A stretch of 64,000 nt of DNA from Rhineura floridana (lineage: Eukaryota; Chordata; Lepidosauria; Squamata; Rhineuridae). The translations under genes and the position numbers were made by a program. Below are positions 11,140 through 23,129 of this stretch, in pieces; position 1 is the first letter of the stretch, and each line of letters starts with the position of its first letter. Location: assembly GCF_030035675.1 (NCBI RefSeq), contig NC_084494.1, positions 18,769,248 to 18,833,247 of the forward strand, given 5' to 3'. Under the pieces are notes generated by a model that was not told where the DNA came from, searched no databases, and saw only the letters and a program-made list of their open reading frames with translations.

Positions 11140-11480
11140 ACTATCTAGAATGATGGCTTAACATCAAGCTGATGTGACAAACAATGAATGGATCAATGCT
11201 AGAGAACAAATGCGTTTCAACCCGCAAAGGGGTCTTCTTCAGTGGTCAATTAATTTGTAACACACAATCTTGTCATCAGAAGTTAATCATTTGGCTGATC
11301 TATATGGATAAGAATGAGCTGACCAATCATATCCATAAGGTTACTGTGCATGCATGGTAAATATGGACATATATAAGGTGGTACAAAAAGGTGATTTTTA
11401 TCTACTAGTGCCCAATCATATTATGTCTTGAGAGTATCCGCCAGCTCTCTGATTATAAATGTCATCTCTCCACCATTCTA
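11140..11480. other. Unassigned sequence
   Basis: No recognisable exon or repeat. Confidence 0.35.
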
Positions 11481-11483
11481 GCA

Positions 11484-11582
11484 TAAATACATACATACAT
11501 ACATACATACATACATACATACATACATACATACATACATACATACATACATACATACATACATACATACATACATACATAC
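11484..11582 (+). repeat. (ATAC)n microsatellite
   Basis: About 97 bp of ATAC/CATA units without interruption. Confidence 0.98.
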
Positions 11583-11611
11583 CACAAACCTAAAGTCTGC
11601 CAACTCCTGAT

Positions 11612-12069
11612 TAGGGATAAAAGGATCTGTTCATTTCAGTCCTTTCCATTTGTCATTTTTCCAGTCTTAAATTGAGTTCTGCAGCAATTTGCAATTAATC
11701 CTCATGAAAATTCTCCAACGTTTTAGTGCAAATTTCTCCTAACACATTTTTGCATGCAGTTGGACTAATAGCACGTTTTTGCAAGCAATTTCTCTCAACA
11801 GAATGCATTTTGTATGTTGTTTTTACTTAGAATCAATGAATAGTAGAGTTGTAAGAATCCAACAACTGATTTATATATTCATATTTATGCACATCACCCC
11901 CAATCAATGCATTTTGGTAAACATTGGTTGGAGAACTGCATCGCAAAATCCAGATACACATGAACGTCAAAAGATACCTGTGTTTCAGTTCTCATCTTGG
12001 TTCAAAAAGTACGGATTTGACAGATTTGGCTTTAAATGCAAACTGAATCAAATTTCTGCCCCATCCCTA
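11612..12069 (-). mobile_element. TAGGGATG-group hAT-like MITE with perfect 8-bp duplication
   Basis: Ends TAGGGATAAAAGG and CCCCATCCCTA; the flanks 11604-11611 and 12070-12077 are both CTCCTGAT. No coding capacity, AT-rich interior. Related copies at 0.8, 10.7, 18.3, 29.1, 53.0 and 58.0 kb. Confidence 0.9.
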
Positions 12070-12079
12070 CTCCTGATCA

Positions 12080-12735
12080 TAGAGCCAGAGGTCCAGGTAG
12101 AGCTCTTCTGCCTCCCTCCCCAGCATCTGATGATGAAGTTGACAATGATGGAAAGCCTTCTGACACAAACACAAGAGCACTTCATAAATCAATAAATGAT
12201 AATGAAGACAATAATTTGCCTATTGTGTCAGCCCTCACTCAATTATCCTTTGAATTTTTAAAAGGAGGAGGGGAACGCCCTGCAGCCAGTGATGGCTGGT
12301 AGTCTGCCATTAGGAATGAATTAGCATATTTCACACCAGCATGTTTCATCTTCCTTTAATATTTCAAAAGCCACTTGCAAGAAACTTCATCCCTCCCTAC
12401 ACCCAGCAGGGACATTTATTTGATTTAATATTGAAAAGTAGGGGGAAGACATAAATGTGAGGCAGGGCACGGAGATGGTGGAAGGGGCCATTTGAAATTC
12501 TATTTCTGTACTCCCAGTCCATGACTTAAGATTTAAATATCAAAGAGTCTCCTGGACAGGCTGTCGACAGTGGGCTGCTGCCATCCCACCTAAGATTTAA
12601 AAAAGAACAACTATGGGCTTTCATCTATAGGGCGCAGGACACCTTCTATTAGAAGAGTGAAAGTTGTTTTTAGAATAGGAAAACTTTTAGTGCACAAAAA
12701 GAAAATTTGGCGGCAGCATCCAAAGTGAGACCTAC
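12080..12735. other. Unassigned sequence
   Basis: Open frames here resemble no known protein and show no splice context. Confidence 0.35.
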
Positions 12736-12740
12736 TTCCC

Positions 12741-12931
12741 CTGCCAGAGGCAGGATGCTTCTGAATGTCAGGTGCTGGGAATCACAAGTGGGGAGAGTGC
12801 TTTTGCACTCAGGTCCTGTTTGCGAGCTTCCCATGGGCATCTGGTTGTAATGTCCATTCAACATGTGTGAGAACAGGATGCTGGACTAGATGGGCCTTTG
12901 ACCTGATCCAGCAGGGCTCTTCTTATGATCT
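12741..12931 (+). mobile_element. CR1 3' end fragment
   Basis: GAACAGGATGCTGGACTAGA... GATCCAGCAGGGCTCTTCTT is the CR1 3' terminus also seen at 57.8 kb. Confidence 0.85.
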
Positions 12932-13079
12932 TTTCTTCCTACCTAGAGCCAGACCATCTCTGTGCACAGTATCCTCTATCTCATATGAAGACCAAATGCC
13001 TCCCTCCCTCCCCACCACCAGCCTCTCACACACCTCTATAGCCGGCTGTCAACATCCTTATCTGTAGCCAGGCCTAGCT

Positions 13080-13192
13080 GTAGGTTTGCAGGTTTCCAAT
13101 AGGCATCTCGTTGGTCACTGTGATAACAGGATGGTGGACTTGATGAGCCACTGGCCGGATCCAGTAGGACTCTTCTTATATTCTCATGTAGT
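13080..13192 (+). mobile_element. CR1 3' end fragment
   Basis: CACTGTGATAACAGGATGGT... GATCCAGTAGGACTCTTCTT; more diverged than the neighbouring copy. Confidence 0.8.
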
Positions 13193-13199
13193 GCTCTGA

Positions 13200-13690
13200 T
13201 GTCATCTCCCCAGCTTAGCCAGCACTGCGTACCCAAGATTCCTTTTGGCTAAAGGCAAATTTTTCATGATCATTAGAGACCTCTTCACACGTTTGTTTTC
13301 CATGGATATGCAATGTCCATTCAGCATTTAACCCTGACTGACCAGAGTCCCGTCCCCATGATGGAAACCTTGCACACAAGTAAGGCAGCTCCCTTGAGAC
13401 TAACACAAGCACTAGTTGGTTGGGGAGCGTATCCAGGGCGCATCAAGGAGGCAGGGCTCACTCTGCATGTTCCTGTTTCACCTCTCACATATTGAAACTG
13501 AGCTCCTGAGAGGGCTTTAAAGCACTTAACCTCAGCAGGACATAAAGATTTCAAAAGATTACAGATTCCTTACTGTTCTGAGAATGCTTGCAATACTCTA
13601 AAAATAAGGTCTTTTATATTGACTTAGGGTTTTTCCCCAAGTATCTTTAACCAAACATCCTACTACTTTCCACTTAAATATTAGACAAGC
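13200..13690. other. Unassigned sequence
   Basis: Includes a short word, GGTCTTTTATATTGACTTAG, but no recognisable gene. Confidence 0.3.
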
Positions 13691-13699
13691 ACCATCTCT

Positions 13700-13965
13700 G
13701 TTATCTTTTCAGCACCTACTGAAGACCTTCCTCTTTCAACAAGCCTTTTAAGTAGAGACCTTATCCCAGTCTGCGTCTTTGTTGGAATTGCTTTTTAAGA
13801 TATTTTTAGAGATGTTTTGTTTAAATATGCTTTTAAATATGTTTGACTTATTATCTTTTAAAGCCTTTTGTTTTTAGGATGTTTTAGAATTTTTTAGTGG
13901 TTTTGTTTGCCGCCCTGGACTCCTTCTAGGAGGAAGGGTGGGATATAAATTTAATAACTAAATAT
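13700..13965 (+). mobile_element. L2-like LINE 3' end
   Basis: It reads LKTFLFQQAF-stop, an L2-type protein terminus, then a 3' UTR ending CCGCCCTGGACTCCTTCTAG... GGGTGGGATATAAAT. The inverse of this sequence appears at 19.1 and 27.7 kb. Confidence 0.75.
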
Positions 13966-13978
13966 GAGAGAGAGGGGA

Positions 13979-14220
13979 GGACATAAGAAAAGCCTGCTGG
14001 ATCAGGCCAGTGGTCCATCTAGTCCAGCAACCTGTTTTTGCAGTGGCCAACCCAATGCCTTATGGCAAGCAGGACCTGAGCTCAACAGCACTCGCCCCTC
14101 CTGCAGTTTCTGGCAACTAGTTTTCAGAAGTGTGCTGCCTCCAGCTGTGGATGCAGAGGACAGCCATTGTAGCTAGTGTGCTTGCTCCACACCATCACCC
14201 TCCATGAATAGAATGTTGGA
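13979..14220 (-). mobile_element. CR1 3' end fragment
   Basis: ACATAAGAAAAGCCTGCTGG ATC AGGCCAGTGGTCCATCTAG in reverse orientation. Confidence 0.85.
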
Positions 14221-14539
14221 TGATTCAAGGCAGACAAAAAAAAAAGGACCAGCTTTCCCTGGGAAAAGGGACTGACTGATTGTTAAACATTCTGGGGATT
14301 GTAGCTCTCTGAGGGGAATAGATATCTCAGTGGAGGCTGGTGGTTCTGATGTCAGTGGCACAGTGAATCTGCTGTGGGGTTTAGCATTCAGCACCTTGGG
14401 CAGCTCCTTGAAAGTTTGGACTAAAACTCAGAGCAGATTCAGTACTCCACTGAGGTGTCTACCAACAACTCTAAGAAACTCAACAGTTTCCCGGATTTTT
14501 TTTTGGGGGGGGGGGAAATCCAAGATTGTTTAAAGTGGT

Positions 14540-15960
14540 ATGATACTGCTTTAGATATATGTTGTGGACATGGCCCAGGCTGGTTAGCTCCTGGTGACAG
14601 GGGTGTTAAAGTAATGCCCTTGTCATGGAAGGATCACTTTATGGTGAGGCTTCAACTGGTAGTGACAGTTCCCTCTTGCAAAGGTGAGGGACCGGCTGTG
14701 ATGGTCCACCCAGAGAGACTTATGGAATCCAAGGGATCCCTAAATGCTCGAAGTGGCTTTCCTGTCAATGTGGCTGGTGTTCCTGTTGAAGCCCTTGTCT
14801 CATTATAGAATGGTGAGATGGAAAGGGCCCCAACCTCTTCACTCCAAGGGGCCTTCTCTGGTACTTAACAGTTCAAAATGCAGCATAGTTTTCTGGAAAG
14901 ATTTGGGCTATGAAGCAGGTGGCAATACAGCTACAGCAGCCTTTCCTAACCGTTGGATCCCCAGATGTTGCTGGACTAGAGTTCCCATAATTCCTGACCA
15001 TTGGCCGTGATGGCTGGGGCTGATGGGAATTGTAGTCCAGCAATACCTGGGGATCCAAAGGTTGGGAAAGGCTGAACTAGAGCATAAATGGTGCAAGACT
15101 CACAGCGAAGCTGATCAAACACAATAAGAACACATAATCATGTCTACTCTGTGGCAATCACAGCAGTGAAGAAGATGTGCTTCCTTGCCACCACTCAATC
15201 TTGGAGTAGCCATCCAATAGAGCTTTTCAGAGTGGTGAATGTGCTGGTGACCTCTGAGTCACAGCCAGGAATATTGGAACCCTCTGCATTCTGCTGTTAC
15301 AAATTTACGAAGTACTTTGAGGATAAAGTCAACTCACCTTCATCCTGACTCTGATGCTGCAATTGATCTAGTTCCTAGTGAGGTTTTGGTCATTTTGTCT
15401 GAGATACGTTTCAGTGGCTGCAGCCTGAGGACATGGATAAGATCTTGAAGGAGTATAGCCTACCATGTGCTCTCCTGATCTATGCCCCTCTCTGCTTTTA
15501 AAAGGTAACAGAAGGGATTGATCAGGTGACACCAGGGAGTGATAAATGCTTCTTTTGGGAAGGGGACAGCCCTTTCCATCTTTAAAGAGGTAGTAGTCTG
15601 CCACTCTTTAAGATGTCCTCCTTGGACCCTGAAGGTTATCATAACCATCACCCAATTGCTGGTGTCTTCTTTTTGGACAAAGTTATTCAGAGATTATCTT
15701 GGCCCATTTCAAAGAGACTTCAGGTTGGGTTTTGGCACCAGGACAGCTTTGATCACTCTGTTTGATTACTTGCATTAGGACAGACAGGGGGAATGTGACC
15801 CTAATGATTCTCCTTGATCTCTCAATAGCTTTTAATGTTATCAACCTGGAGAGGCTCTGTAGGTTGGGAGATAAAGGCCCTGTGTCACAGTGGATCTGTT
15901 CCCACCTGCAGGACTGGCTCCAGAGAGGAACATTGAGAGACTCCTGACGGACTCCTTTGC
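14540..15960 (+). mobile_element. Decayed L2-like LINE (endonuclease to RT), with MITE insert
   Basis: Fragments read SWKDHFMVRLQL (the L2 endonuclease end) and MILLDLSIAFNVIN (RT motif A, normally LLDLSAAFDTVD). Many stops and shifts mark an old copy. A fold-back MITE at 14937-15074 splits it. Confidence 0.7.
14937..15074. mobile_element. 138-bp fold-back hAT-like MITE
   Basis: Arms CAGCCTTTCCTAACCGTTGG and CCAAAGGTTGGGAAAGGCTG. The flanks AGCTACAG and AACTAGAG agree at 6 of 8. Same family and length as 25762-25899. Confidence 0.85.
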
Positions 15961-15967
15961 AATTGTG

Positions 15968-16195
15968 CTCCACTCTGGTCACATTCACACCCATACATTT
16001 AAAGCACTCTTATAGCACTTTAACAGCTATGGCTTCTCTCCCAAAAAATCCTGGGGGTTGTAGTTTGTTAAGGGTGTTGACCTCACAGAGCTACAATTCC
16101 TAGCTCCCTTAACAAACTACAATTCCCAGGATTCTCCATAATTTTTAAGTGATACAAGGGTGCTTTAAATGTATGGTGTGGATGTGACCTCTGTC
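15968..16195. mobile_element. Fold-back MITE, CATACATTTAAAGCAC family
   Basis: Inverted arms CATACATTTAAAGCAC / GTGCTTTAAATGTATGGTGT around paired ACAATTCC blocks. Relatives at 23.9, 38.3 and 48.4 kb. Confidence 0.75.
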
Positions 16196-16199
16196 TCCC

Positions 16200-17460
16200 A
16201 TTCCCTTCCTGGGGAGATGCTGCGATTTGAACCTGGGACCTATTTGCTCCAAAGAGGAAGAGGACCCAGGCGAGGGGCCTAGTGGTCTACAGGAGGGGGA
16301 GTCTGACAATGCCAGGGAAGATCTCCATACTCTCCCAACCTTGAGGTGTGGACTGTTGCAGATTAGGTGGACATACCAGGTGAACCCCCGACTACCCCAC
16401 CTCCAGAGTGCTCACTATCCCCTGAACCACCTCCCACTCTGCCCCCTCTCATAGATATGTCTACGCAGCAGCACGAGTGCTCAGAGGCAGAGCCCGGGGA
16501 TGAACTAACTGAGGCATCTCTGCCACCAACACCAAGGATGTGTCGTCACTTGTGCAGGCATGAACAGATCAAGCCCGCAGTCCAGGGTTCCTAGTAGGAA
16601 TGTCCAGTGACTTGCCCAATCCGACAGTTCCTGCGCAAGGAATGTGACCACCCCGATCCGATTTAAGGGGTCCTCATGTTAAATTGTTGCGACAATGTCT
16701 TCTCTTGAGTAGCCATGCCTAGTAATGCCACAAAGAGATCCAGAGACCTGTTTAACCTATAGCCTGGCCTATGTTCCGCTGGCATCTTACGTTTCACATT
16801 GAAGTTAGTGGAGAAAAACAGGTCAGTGAACCTGAGTCTGATTCCAAAGGGGGTAGCCAGGTGTCAGCTCTGCACCGAGACAGCAGTGCAGGCGGGGGCT
16901 GGAAATTCCTGGGTATTTACCAGGGCGGGAAAGTCCTTAGCTGGCAGATTGGTCATGAATCTGCCAGGCTAACAAGGATGAAGCGTGATAAGGGCAAGGC
17001 CCTTTCCAAGCTTATGTGCCAAGCCAGAAGTCCAGAAGCAAGGTCAGTAGAGGTCCAGGTTCAGTTGCCAAGGGGTCAGTCCAAGATAAGGTTCAGGGAA
17101 TCTGGAAACACACAAAGCCACGCCTGACGTTGTAGTCAGCAACCAGCTGAAGCCAAGGTTTATCTTTTAAGGAGCAGGTTTGTCAGCAGGTGTGAGCCAT
17201 CAGCATTTTGGCATTAAGTGGACAGGCCTGCCCCTCTTCTGCCTGACCTTCTGTTGTCTACGTTCTACAGGTGAGGGGGGAGTATCCTGTTTGCTGTCTG
17301 CGTCTGGCTGAAGGGCTTCAGCTGTGTCTGGGGTGCTCTGCAGCTGAGGGGGAGAAGGAGCTGGGTTCTCAGGAGTTTTCTCCGTTTCTCCTTCTGGGTC
17401 TGCTGCTGTTACTCCCGAGTCATCCTCATCTGATGAGTCCTCCAACGGGGCCATGACACT
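16200..17460. other. Unassigned; possibly decayed LTR-type element
   Basis: GC-richer than its surroundings, and it contains an acidic, low-complexity open frame on the - strand (17,454-17,200) reading PLEDSSDEDDSG. No terminal repeat pair or duplication was found, so the class is a guess. Confidence 0.2.
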
Positions 17461-17464
17461 AGGA

Positions 17465-18175
17465 CACTGAGCTAAAACCCTTCCCCATTACTAGCCTGCC
17501 TGTTCCACTTCCGTCCATCTTCCACATGTCAAAGGATGGAAATGAGACCTAGGCACTTCTGCCTGCTCAATATTTAACAAATAATCAAAGTGACTCAAAC
17601 AAGTTAGTCTATGCTCCCCTGGGGTGGGCGGGCAGTCCTTCCAGTGAAATGCTGCTACCACAGAGATCACTTAGCACCGCCATTCATTGGGATTGATTTC
17701 TTTCTGCCATTGTTCATTTTTCCATGGCACTCCATCTCTGTTCTCATCACTCCTGTAGAAATGCATGATGGGTAACTCCCATTGGAGGGAGGGGGACAGC
17801 ATGCTCATTTCCTTCTGCCTGTTTAGCATTCAGCTTGCTTTCCGGTAATGCCAAGGAAAGAGATATTTCATGCTTCTTCCAAGAGTACAATGCCTTGCAA
17901 TTTTGCTCTCCTGTTTACGCATGCCACTTTAAAAAATCATGTGCTTCTAGGCGTCCTTCCTGAGCTATATTTACAATCTATGTTTCCAATCAATCCTTCC
18001 CAGTGTGTCCCCAGGCTCCCTCCATTTATCGCCACCCCCTGAACAGCTGTTTCTTCTATTACCCTCAACTGCTTTTGCCTTTGTATCTAAGACAGGCAAC
18101 GTCTTCAGAGATGAGCAGCTGGAGTTTATGCTAAGCCCTTTCTGACTGTAATCAAGCCTCCCCTTCTGCCATTTA
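17465..18175. other. Unassigned sequence
   Basis: No exon or repeat signature recognised. Confidence 0.35.
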
Positions 18176-18180
18176 GATCA

Positions 18181-18905
18181 GGGAGCAGGACCCTCTTGCC
18201 AGAGAGCCAAATGCAGACCTTTAGGCCTTTCTGTTTGGCCCTCGGGATTCTCCACAGGCTACACAACCTCCCGAGCTACACCCCTCTCTGACCCTCTTTA
18301 GGAATTGGGGAGAAATTAGATGCAGTTTGCATTTAAAGCTGAATTTATCCAATTCGCACTTTCTGAAAAATTTTGAAAACCAAGACACAGCCATCTTTGG
18401 AAATTTGCTCTTTGCAATTCAGTTCTCCAACCAAACGACGATTACAAAAATTGATATATTAGGGGAAAGTGTGTACAATATATTGGTGAAAATAACTTAC
18501 AAAACTGCATTATATTAGAAGAAATCGCTTGCAAGAAATGTGTACATTAGTCAAAACTGCACACAAAAGTATATTTATAAGGAGAAATTTGCACTAAAAT
18601 GTTGATGAATGTTCATGAGTTGTTGTTTTTAAAAGTCACAAATCATTGCAGGAATGTAGGGAACTGAACTTAAGATCAGAAAAATGAGAAACAGAGAACT
18701 GAAATTGACAGATAATTTCATCCCGAATCCTGTTTTGAGTGTTTTTGCCTGGCTAGTGTGTTTCCTTGAACTCTGTCCATGCCTCTTGCTTGTCTAGGTG
18801 AAGGATTGGGGGGGTGAGGTTGTATAGAAACTAGCCTACTGTGCAAAGGTAAATTTCACCTACATTGCTCTGGCCACTTTTCCAGCTGGCCACATCCACC
18901 ACTGT
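18181..18905. mobile_element. hAT-like repeat split by a TAGGGATG-group MITE
   Basis: The two halves match the family at 1.5 and 46.4 kb (TTTCTGTTTGGCCCTCGGGA; GGCTAGTGTGTTTCCTTGAA). The insert is about 18,300-18,730, flanked by ACCCTCTT / ATCCTGTT (6 of 8). Confidence 0.6.
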
Positions 18906-19019
18906 CCTCTGTTTAAATAGATTGTATCCAAAAGCTGATCCTGAGGAATTAACAGTGTGGAAAGGACAACAGTTGGATTGTCCTTGCAGCCTGCATTAAA
19001 TCGACATCACATCTGCAAG

Positions 19020-19500
19020 GATGCCACAATTTTTTTTAAAAAATTACGTCCCGCTCTTCCTCCCAAAGGAGCCCAGGGTGGGCAAACACACAAACGATAA
19101 AACATTTTTTTTAAATCTAAAAATAGTTCCAGTACAGATGGAGACTGAGATAAAGGTCTCTACATTAAGAGGCTTGTTGGACAAGGAAGGTTTTCAGTAG
19201 GTGCTGAAAAGACAACAGCATGTCTAATATTTAAGGGGAGTGGATTCCAAAGGGTAGGTGCCACCACACTAAAGGCCAGATTCCTGTATCATGCAGAACA
19301 GAATTCCTGATAAGATGGTATCTGCAAGAGGCCCTCATCTGTGGAGCACAGTGTTCGACTGGATATATAAGAGGTGGGTGAAATTATATTTCAGATATCC
19401 TAGTCCCAAACTGTATAGGGCTTTGCACACCAAAACGAGCACCTTGAATTTAGCCCAATTGGCAGCTAATTACATGCTAACAGGGAAATCTTTAAAGCCC
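19020..19500 (-). mobile_element. L2-like LINE 3' region
   Basis: It contains in reverse the L2 terminus (AGGCTTGTTGGACAAGGAAG, CAGTAGGTGCTGAAAAG) and upstream coding remnants. Confidence 0.7.
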
Positions 19501-19807
19501 TAATCAAGGGATGGGATACCTTTTTCAGCCTGAGGGCCACTTTCCCTTCTAGACAGTCTCCCAAGAGCCAAGTGTCTGTGGTGGGCGGGGCCAAAGGCCA
19601 AAGCAGGCAGAGCAACAAATACACATTTGTATCTTTGTACAGTGGGCAAGTTTCTACACCCCTCTCTCTACTCCATCCACAATGTGGTGAAAGTAAATGG
19701 GCGTGGCCAAGGAAGACTTCCAAAGTTGAGACAGGGAGGCCTGGAGGATCTGCTTGGACCTTGTGAGCTTCTTCATACACCTTTCTCCAGATTTCATTAT
19801 TTGATGG

Positions 19808-20010
19808 ACAGCCAGCGTGGTGCAGTAGTTGAAGTGCTGGACTGGGACCTGAGAGAGCACGGTTCAAATCCCCACTCAGCTACAAAGCTCACTGGGGGCC
19901 AGTTACTGCCTCAAATGGATGTTGAGAGGATGAAAAGGGGAAGAAGAGAATTATGTACATCGCCTTGAGCTGATTGGAGGGAAGCTGGGCTATAACTGTA
20001 ATAAAAAAGA
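19808..20010 (+). mobile_element. Sauria-type SINE
   Basis: CCAGCGTGGTGCAGTAGTTG head, GGTTCAAATCCCCACTCAGC box, and a tail ending GGGCTATAACTGTAATAAA. Confidence 0.8.
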
Positions 20011-20029
20011 AATAAAGTGAAATGTTCGA

Positions 20030-20320
20030 CACCAGGTGAAGCCTTTTTTGTTCACCCAGGCCTTTTTATCATAGGCATACTTGTCTGCTGCTTTTAAATT
20101 CGTACACTGGGTTATTTCCCCCTTGCTTGGGTTTATGTTGGTTTTAAATGGATTTTTTATATATACAGCCGTGTGCTGACTTTTAGACGGTTTCTCCATT
20201 GCTGTTTTATATTGTTTGAAATTGGGTTTATTGATTAAATTTTTGGCTGTATTTTCTACTTTTAATGGGTCTGTCAACCACCCAGAGGTATATGGGCAGC
20301 ATACGAAAGTAACAAATAAA
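20030..20320 (+). mobile_element. L2-like 3' end
   Basis: T-rich 3' UTR ending CCACCCAGAGGTATATGGGC and AACAAATAAAT. Confidence 0.5.
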
Positions 20321-20414
20321 TGGAACAATGTTCCAAAAGAGAAAAAGAAAAGAAAGGCATTGCTCTCAACGAAACTGATGGGAAAACGTTTGGAAAGATG
20401 TCCATGGTACCTCA

Positions 20415-20790
20415 TACCATATCATAAGAACAAAAGCCCACAAGCAGGACCCATCCACAACAGCCCCTTCTTGCAGTTTTCAGCAACTGGTATTCAAAAG
20501 CATACTGCCTCCGACAGTGGAGGTACAACACAGCCATCAGGGCTTGTAGCCATTGATAGCCTTTTCTTTTTGTCCATGAATTTGTCTAATACTCTTCTGA
20601 AGACATCCAAGCTGGGGGCCATCACTGCCTCTTGCGGGAGCGAGTTCCATAGTTTAACTAGTCACTATGTGAAGAAGTACTTTGTCTGTCCTTACTCTTC
20701 CAACATTCAGTTTCATGGCATGTCCCTGAGTTCTAGTATTGTGAGAGAGGGAGAAAAACTTTTCTCTATCCATCTCTTGCTATCCTTTGA
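20415..20790 (-). mobile_element. CR1 3' fragment
   Basis: Reverse of the CR1 C-terminal coding end and 3' UTR (TCCATGAATTTGTCTAATAC; GAGAAAAACTTTTCTCTATC). More diverged than the 9.4 kb copy. Confidence 0.85.
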
Positions 20791-20799
20791 AATTAACTG

Positions 20800-21290
20800 A
20801 CAGTCGCAGCTGGGATCACTGTCGGCACTTATGGGAGATTTCCTAAATATATTATAGAAAGAAAATAAAAACCACAAAATTCTAGAAGGCTGCTTTGACA
20901 CCCAAACAGCAAATTACTGCATAGAAAATTTCTCCAAATCCCTTCTGTGTGCTATTGAACTATTTGTATCAATTGGTTGACGGCAACAACCCTAGAAATG
21001 ATAATTAATCTACTGAATGATGTAAAGGGTTGCATTATTGTGGCGGTGCAGGGAACATTATTGCTCTCCTTGGATCCATGTGGCTCCAAGGAGAAGCCTT
21101 AGCCAATCTGGTGCCCTCCCGCAGCTTTGGACGACATATAACTCTTTCTGTTCTAGCCAGCATGGGGCTGATGGGAGCTGTAGTCTAGAACAGCTGGAGG
21201 GCCTCAGTTTGGTGAAGGCTGCTCTATAGAATATGAGATGTGGCCATTACGTGTAAAAGAACTTACTCCATGCAAGCAGGTGGTGGCCAC
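20800..21290. other. Mostly unassigned; partial fold-back MITE at about 21,115-21,225
   Basis: Only the GGGCTGATGGGAGCTGTAGT arm is recognisable. Confidence 0.35.
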
Positions 21291-21294
21291 CATA

Positions 21295-21560
21295 GAGGAT
21301 CACTTTGAAAAAGGATTAGATGAATTCTTGGAAGATAAGGCTATCAATGGCTACAAGTCACAATGCCTATGTTTCACCTTCACTGTCAGAGGCGATGCAC
21401 CACTGAATGCCAGATGCTGCGAATCATAAGTGGGGACAGTGCTGTTGTGCTCAGGTCCTTCCCATAGACATCTGGTTGGCCACTGTGAGAACAGGATGAT
21501 GGATTAGATGGGCCATCCAGATCCAATTCAAACAGGTTCTTTTCATGTGCTTTTATTTAT
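21295..21560 (+). mobile_element. CR1 3' fragment
   Basis: AGGATTAGATGAATTCTTGG... GGCTATCAATGGCTACAAG, then the CR1 3' UTR. Confidence 0.8.
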
Positions 21561-21564
21561 GTTC

Positions 21565-22050
21565 GTTTTTATGTCCTTGTATTAATGAACCCTTCTATAC
21601 CCAGGAGAAAATTGCAGGCAGCAGGAAAAAAATCCAAGCCATGAAGCAGCACTCATTTAGAAAATATAAAAGCCAGCAATTGTCCAGATCTGAATGAAGT
21701 ACTCATTGGAACACAGAGAGATATTTCATGGGGAGAAGTAAATCCATTGAGTTCGATGGGAAGCACTCCGTGCTAACAGTGCCTAAGATTACACAGCCAT
21801 GAATACTTATCCTGGGATGAAAGAGACACAACACTCCCCTATTCTAGCAAAGGCTGGGATCTTAAGCATGCTTAAATTCTGAATAAATATGCAGAGGATC
21901 AGGATGCAAATGCTCATTTTTTCACTGTTTACCAGCACACCCCTGCTTCTGAAACCAAGGCAGGGCAAGCTTTTGAATAATAAATTAATTCAGCATAGCA
22001 ATAGATGGAGAAAATCTATGAGCATAATGTGCGTGTGTGCATCTGTGTGC
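21565..22050. other. Unassigned sequence
   Basis: No gene or clear repeat. Confidence 0.35.
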
Positions 22051-22126
22051 TCTGGTGATTATCCTTGTGTGGAATTGGGCTACGAATCAGGAAATCCCCG
22101 TTTCAAATCTCACCTCTGTCATGAAG

Positions 22127-22300
22127 GGCCGTAGCTCAATGGAAGAGCATTGGCTTTGCATGCAGAAGGCCCTGAGTTCAACCCCAGCATCTACAAGCAG
22201 GGCAGGGAGAGCCCTGCCGAGCTGCTGCCAATCAGTGTATTAAGCTCGATGAACCAATAGTCTGGCTCAAGACAGATTCCTATTTCTGTATGTTCCCCTC
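22127..22300 (+). mobile_element. tRNA-derived SINE
   Basis: GGCCGTAGCTCAATGGAAGA head, GAGTTCAACCCC box, AGATTCCTATTTCTGTATGTTC tail. A Sauria-type fragment lies just upstream (22,060-22,125). Confidence 0.85.
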
Positions 22301-22396
22301 TTGACTTATTAGGCAGCCTTAGGCAAGCCACTCTCTTTCAGCCTCAGCTTTCCCCCTCTGCAGTATGGAAGACGATAATACTGACAACTTATATAG

Positions 22397-22503
22397 GGAT
22401 GGGGAACCTATGGACCTCCAACTCCCATCAGCCCCAGACAGCATGGCCAATGGATGGCAGTAGCTGAACATCATCTGGAGGGCACCACGTAGGGGAAGGC
22501 TGA
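22397..22503. mobile_element. Fold-back hAT-like MITE
   Basis: GGGATGGGGAACCTATGGAC ... CACCACGTAGGGGAAGGCTG around CCCATCAGCCCCAGACAGC. Confidence 0.6.
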
Positions 22504-22526
22504 TCCACACTGACAGCACCTGTCCA

Positions 22527-22612
22527 GGGTTTCAGACATGGGGCTTTCTCAGACTTACCCGGAGATGCCAGGGATTGAACCTGGGACCTTTTGCATGTAA
22601 AGCATGAGGTCT
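22527..22612 (-). mobile_element. tRNA-derived SINE head, truncated
   Basis: GGAGATGCCAGGGATTGAAC... TTGCATGTAAAGCATG in reverse. Confidence 0.7.
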
Positions 22613-22654
22613 AAAACAGCTTAGTGGCAGGTACAAAGACAGAAACAGGCAGTA

Positions 22655-23030
22655 GCGTAGTGGCAAATTCAGATGTGCAGGGTCCATCATGATAGTCACA
22701 GCCACGCCCCCTCCCTCCCCTTTCTTCTTTTGCTGCTGGGCTGAGAATGAGATCCTTGTTAATGCCTTCTCCCACAACAACAGATGTCCCTAGGAACCAT
22801 GAGAAGGGGCTTCTCAGTAGCTGACCCACCTCCTTTCACTGCTTGGCTCCGACCAGCAGGAAAGCACAAGAGCGCATGTTGGAAGACTCTTCTCAGTGAC
22901 TAACACTCTTTCATGCTGATTGGCTCATCGGATGCCAGAGACATAGGGACCCTATTGGGACCCTGCTCCCAAAAAAGTAAAGGGTCTAAGACCCCCCCAA
23001 GACCCCAGATGACTACACCTCTGGTGACAT
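22655..23030 (-). mobile_element. Unnamed ~400-bp repeat (copy 1)
   Basis: Shares, in opposite orientation, blocks with 32822-33228: GTAGTGGCAAATTCAGATGT, GACCCTGCTCCCAAAAAAGT and ACACCTCTGG. Non-coding, class unknown, perhaps a DNA element with GTAGT-type ends. Confidence 0.55.
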
Positions 23031-23129
23031 GACAGGGAGCAAAGCTAGCATGCTTGTGCCCTCTCTCACCCTTATTGTGTGAGGGGCATAAGACCTGAAG
23101 AGTTTTAAAGTACCAAGATGCTATACACT

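Noticed and set aside
17200-17454. Acidic minus-strand frame PLEDSSDEDDSGVTAADPEG as a host gene
   Set aside because: No splice sites, no homologue recognised, and the surroundings look like a decayed repeat; left unassigned.
22127-22300. Possible functional tRNA gene
   Set aside because: The A/B-box-like head is followed by the SINE body and tail, repeated many times in the window; no full cloverleaf can be drawn.
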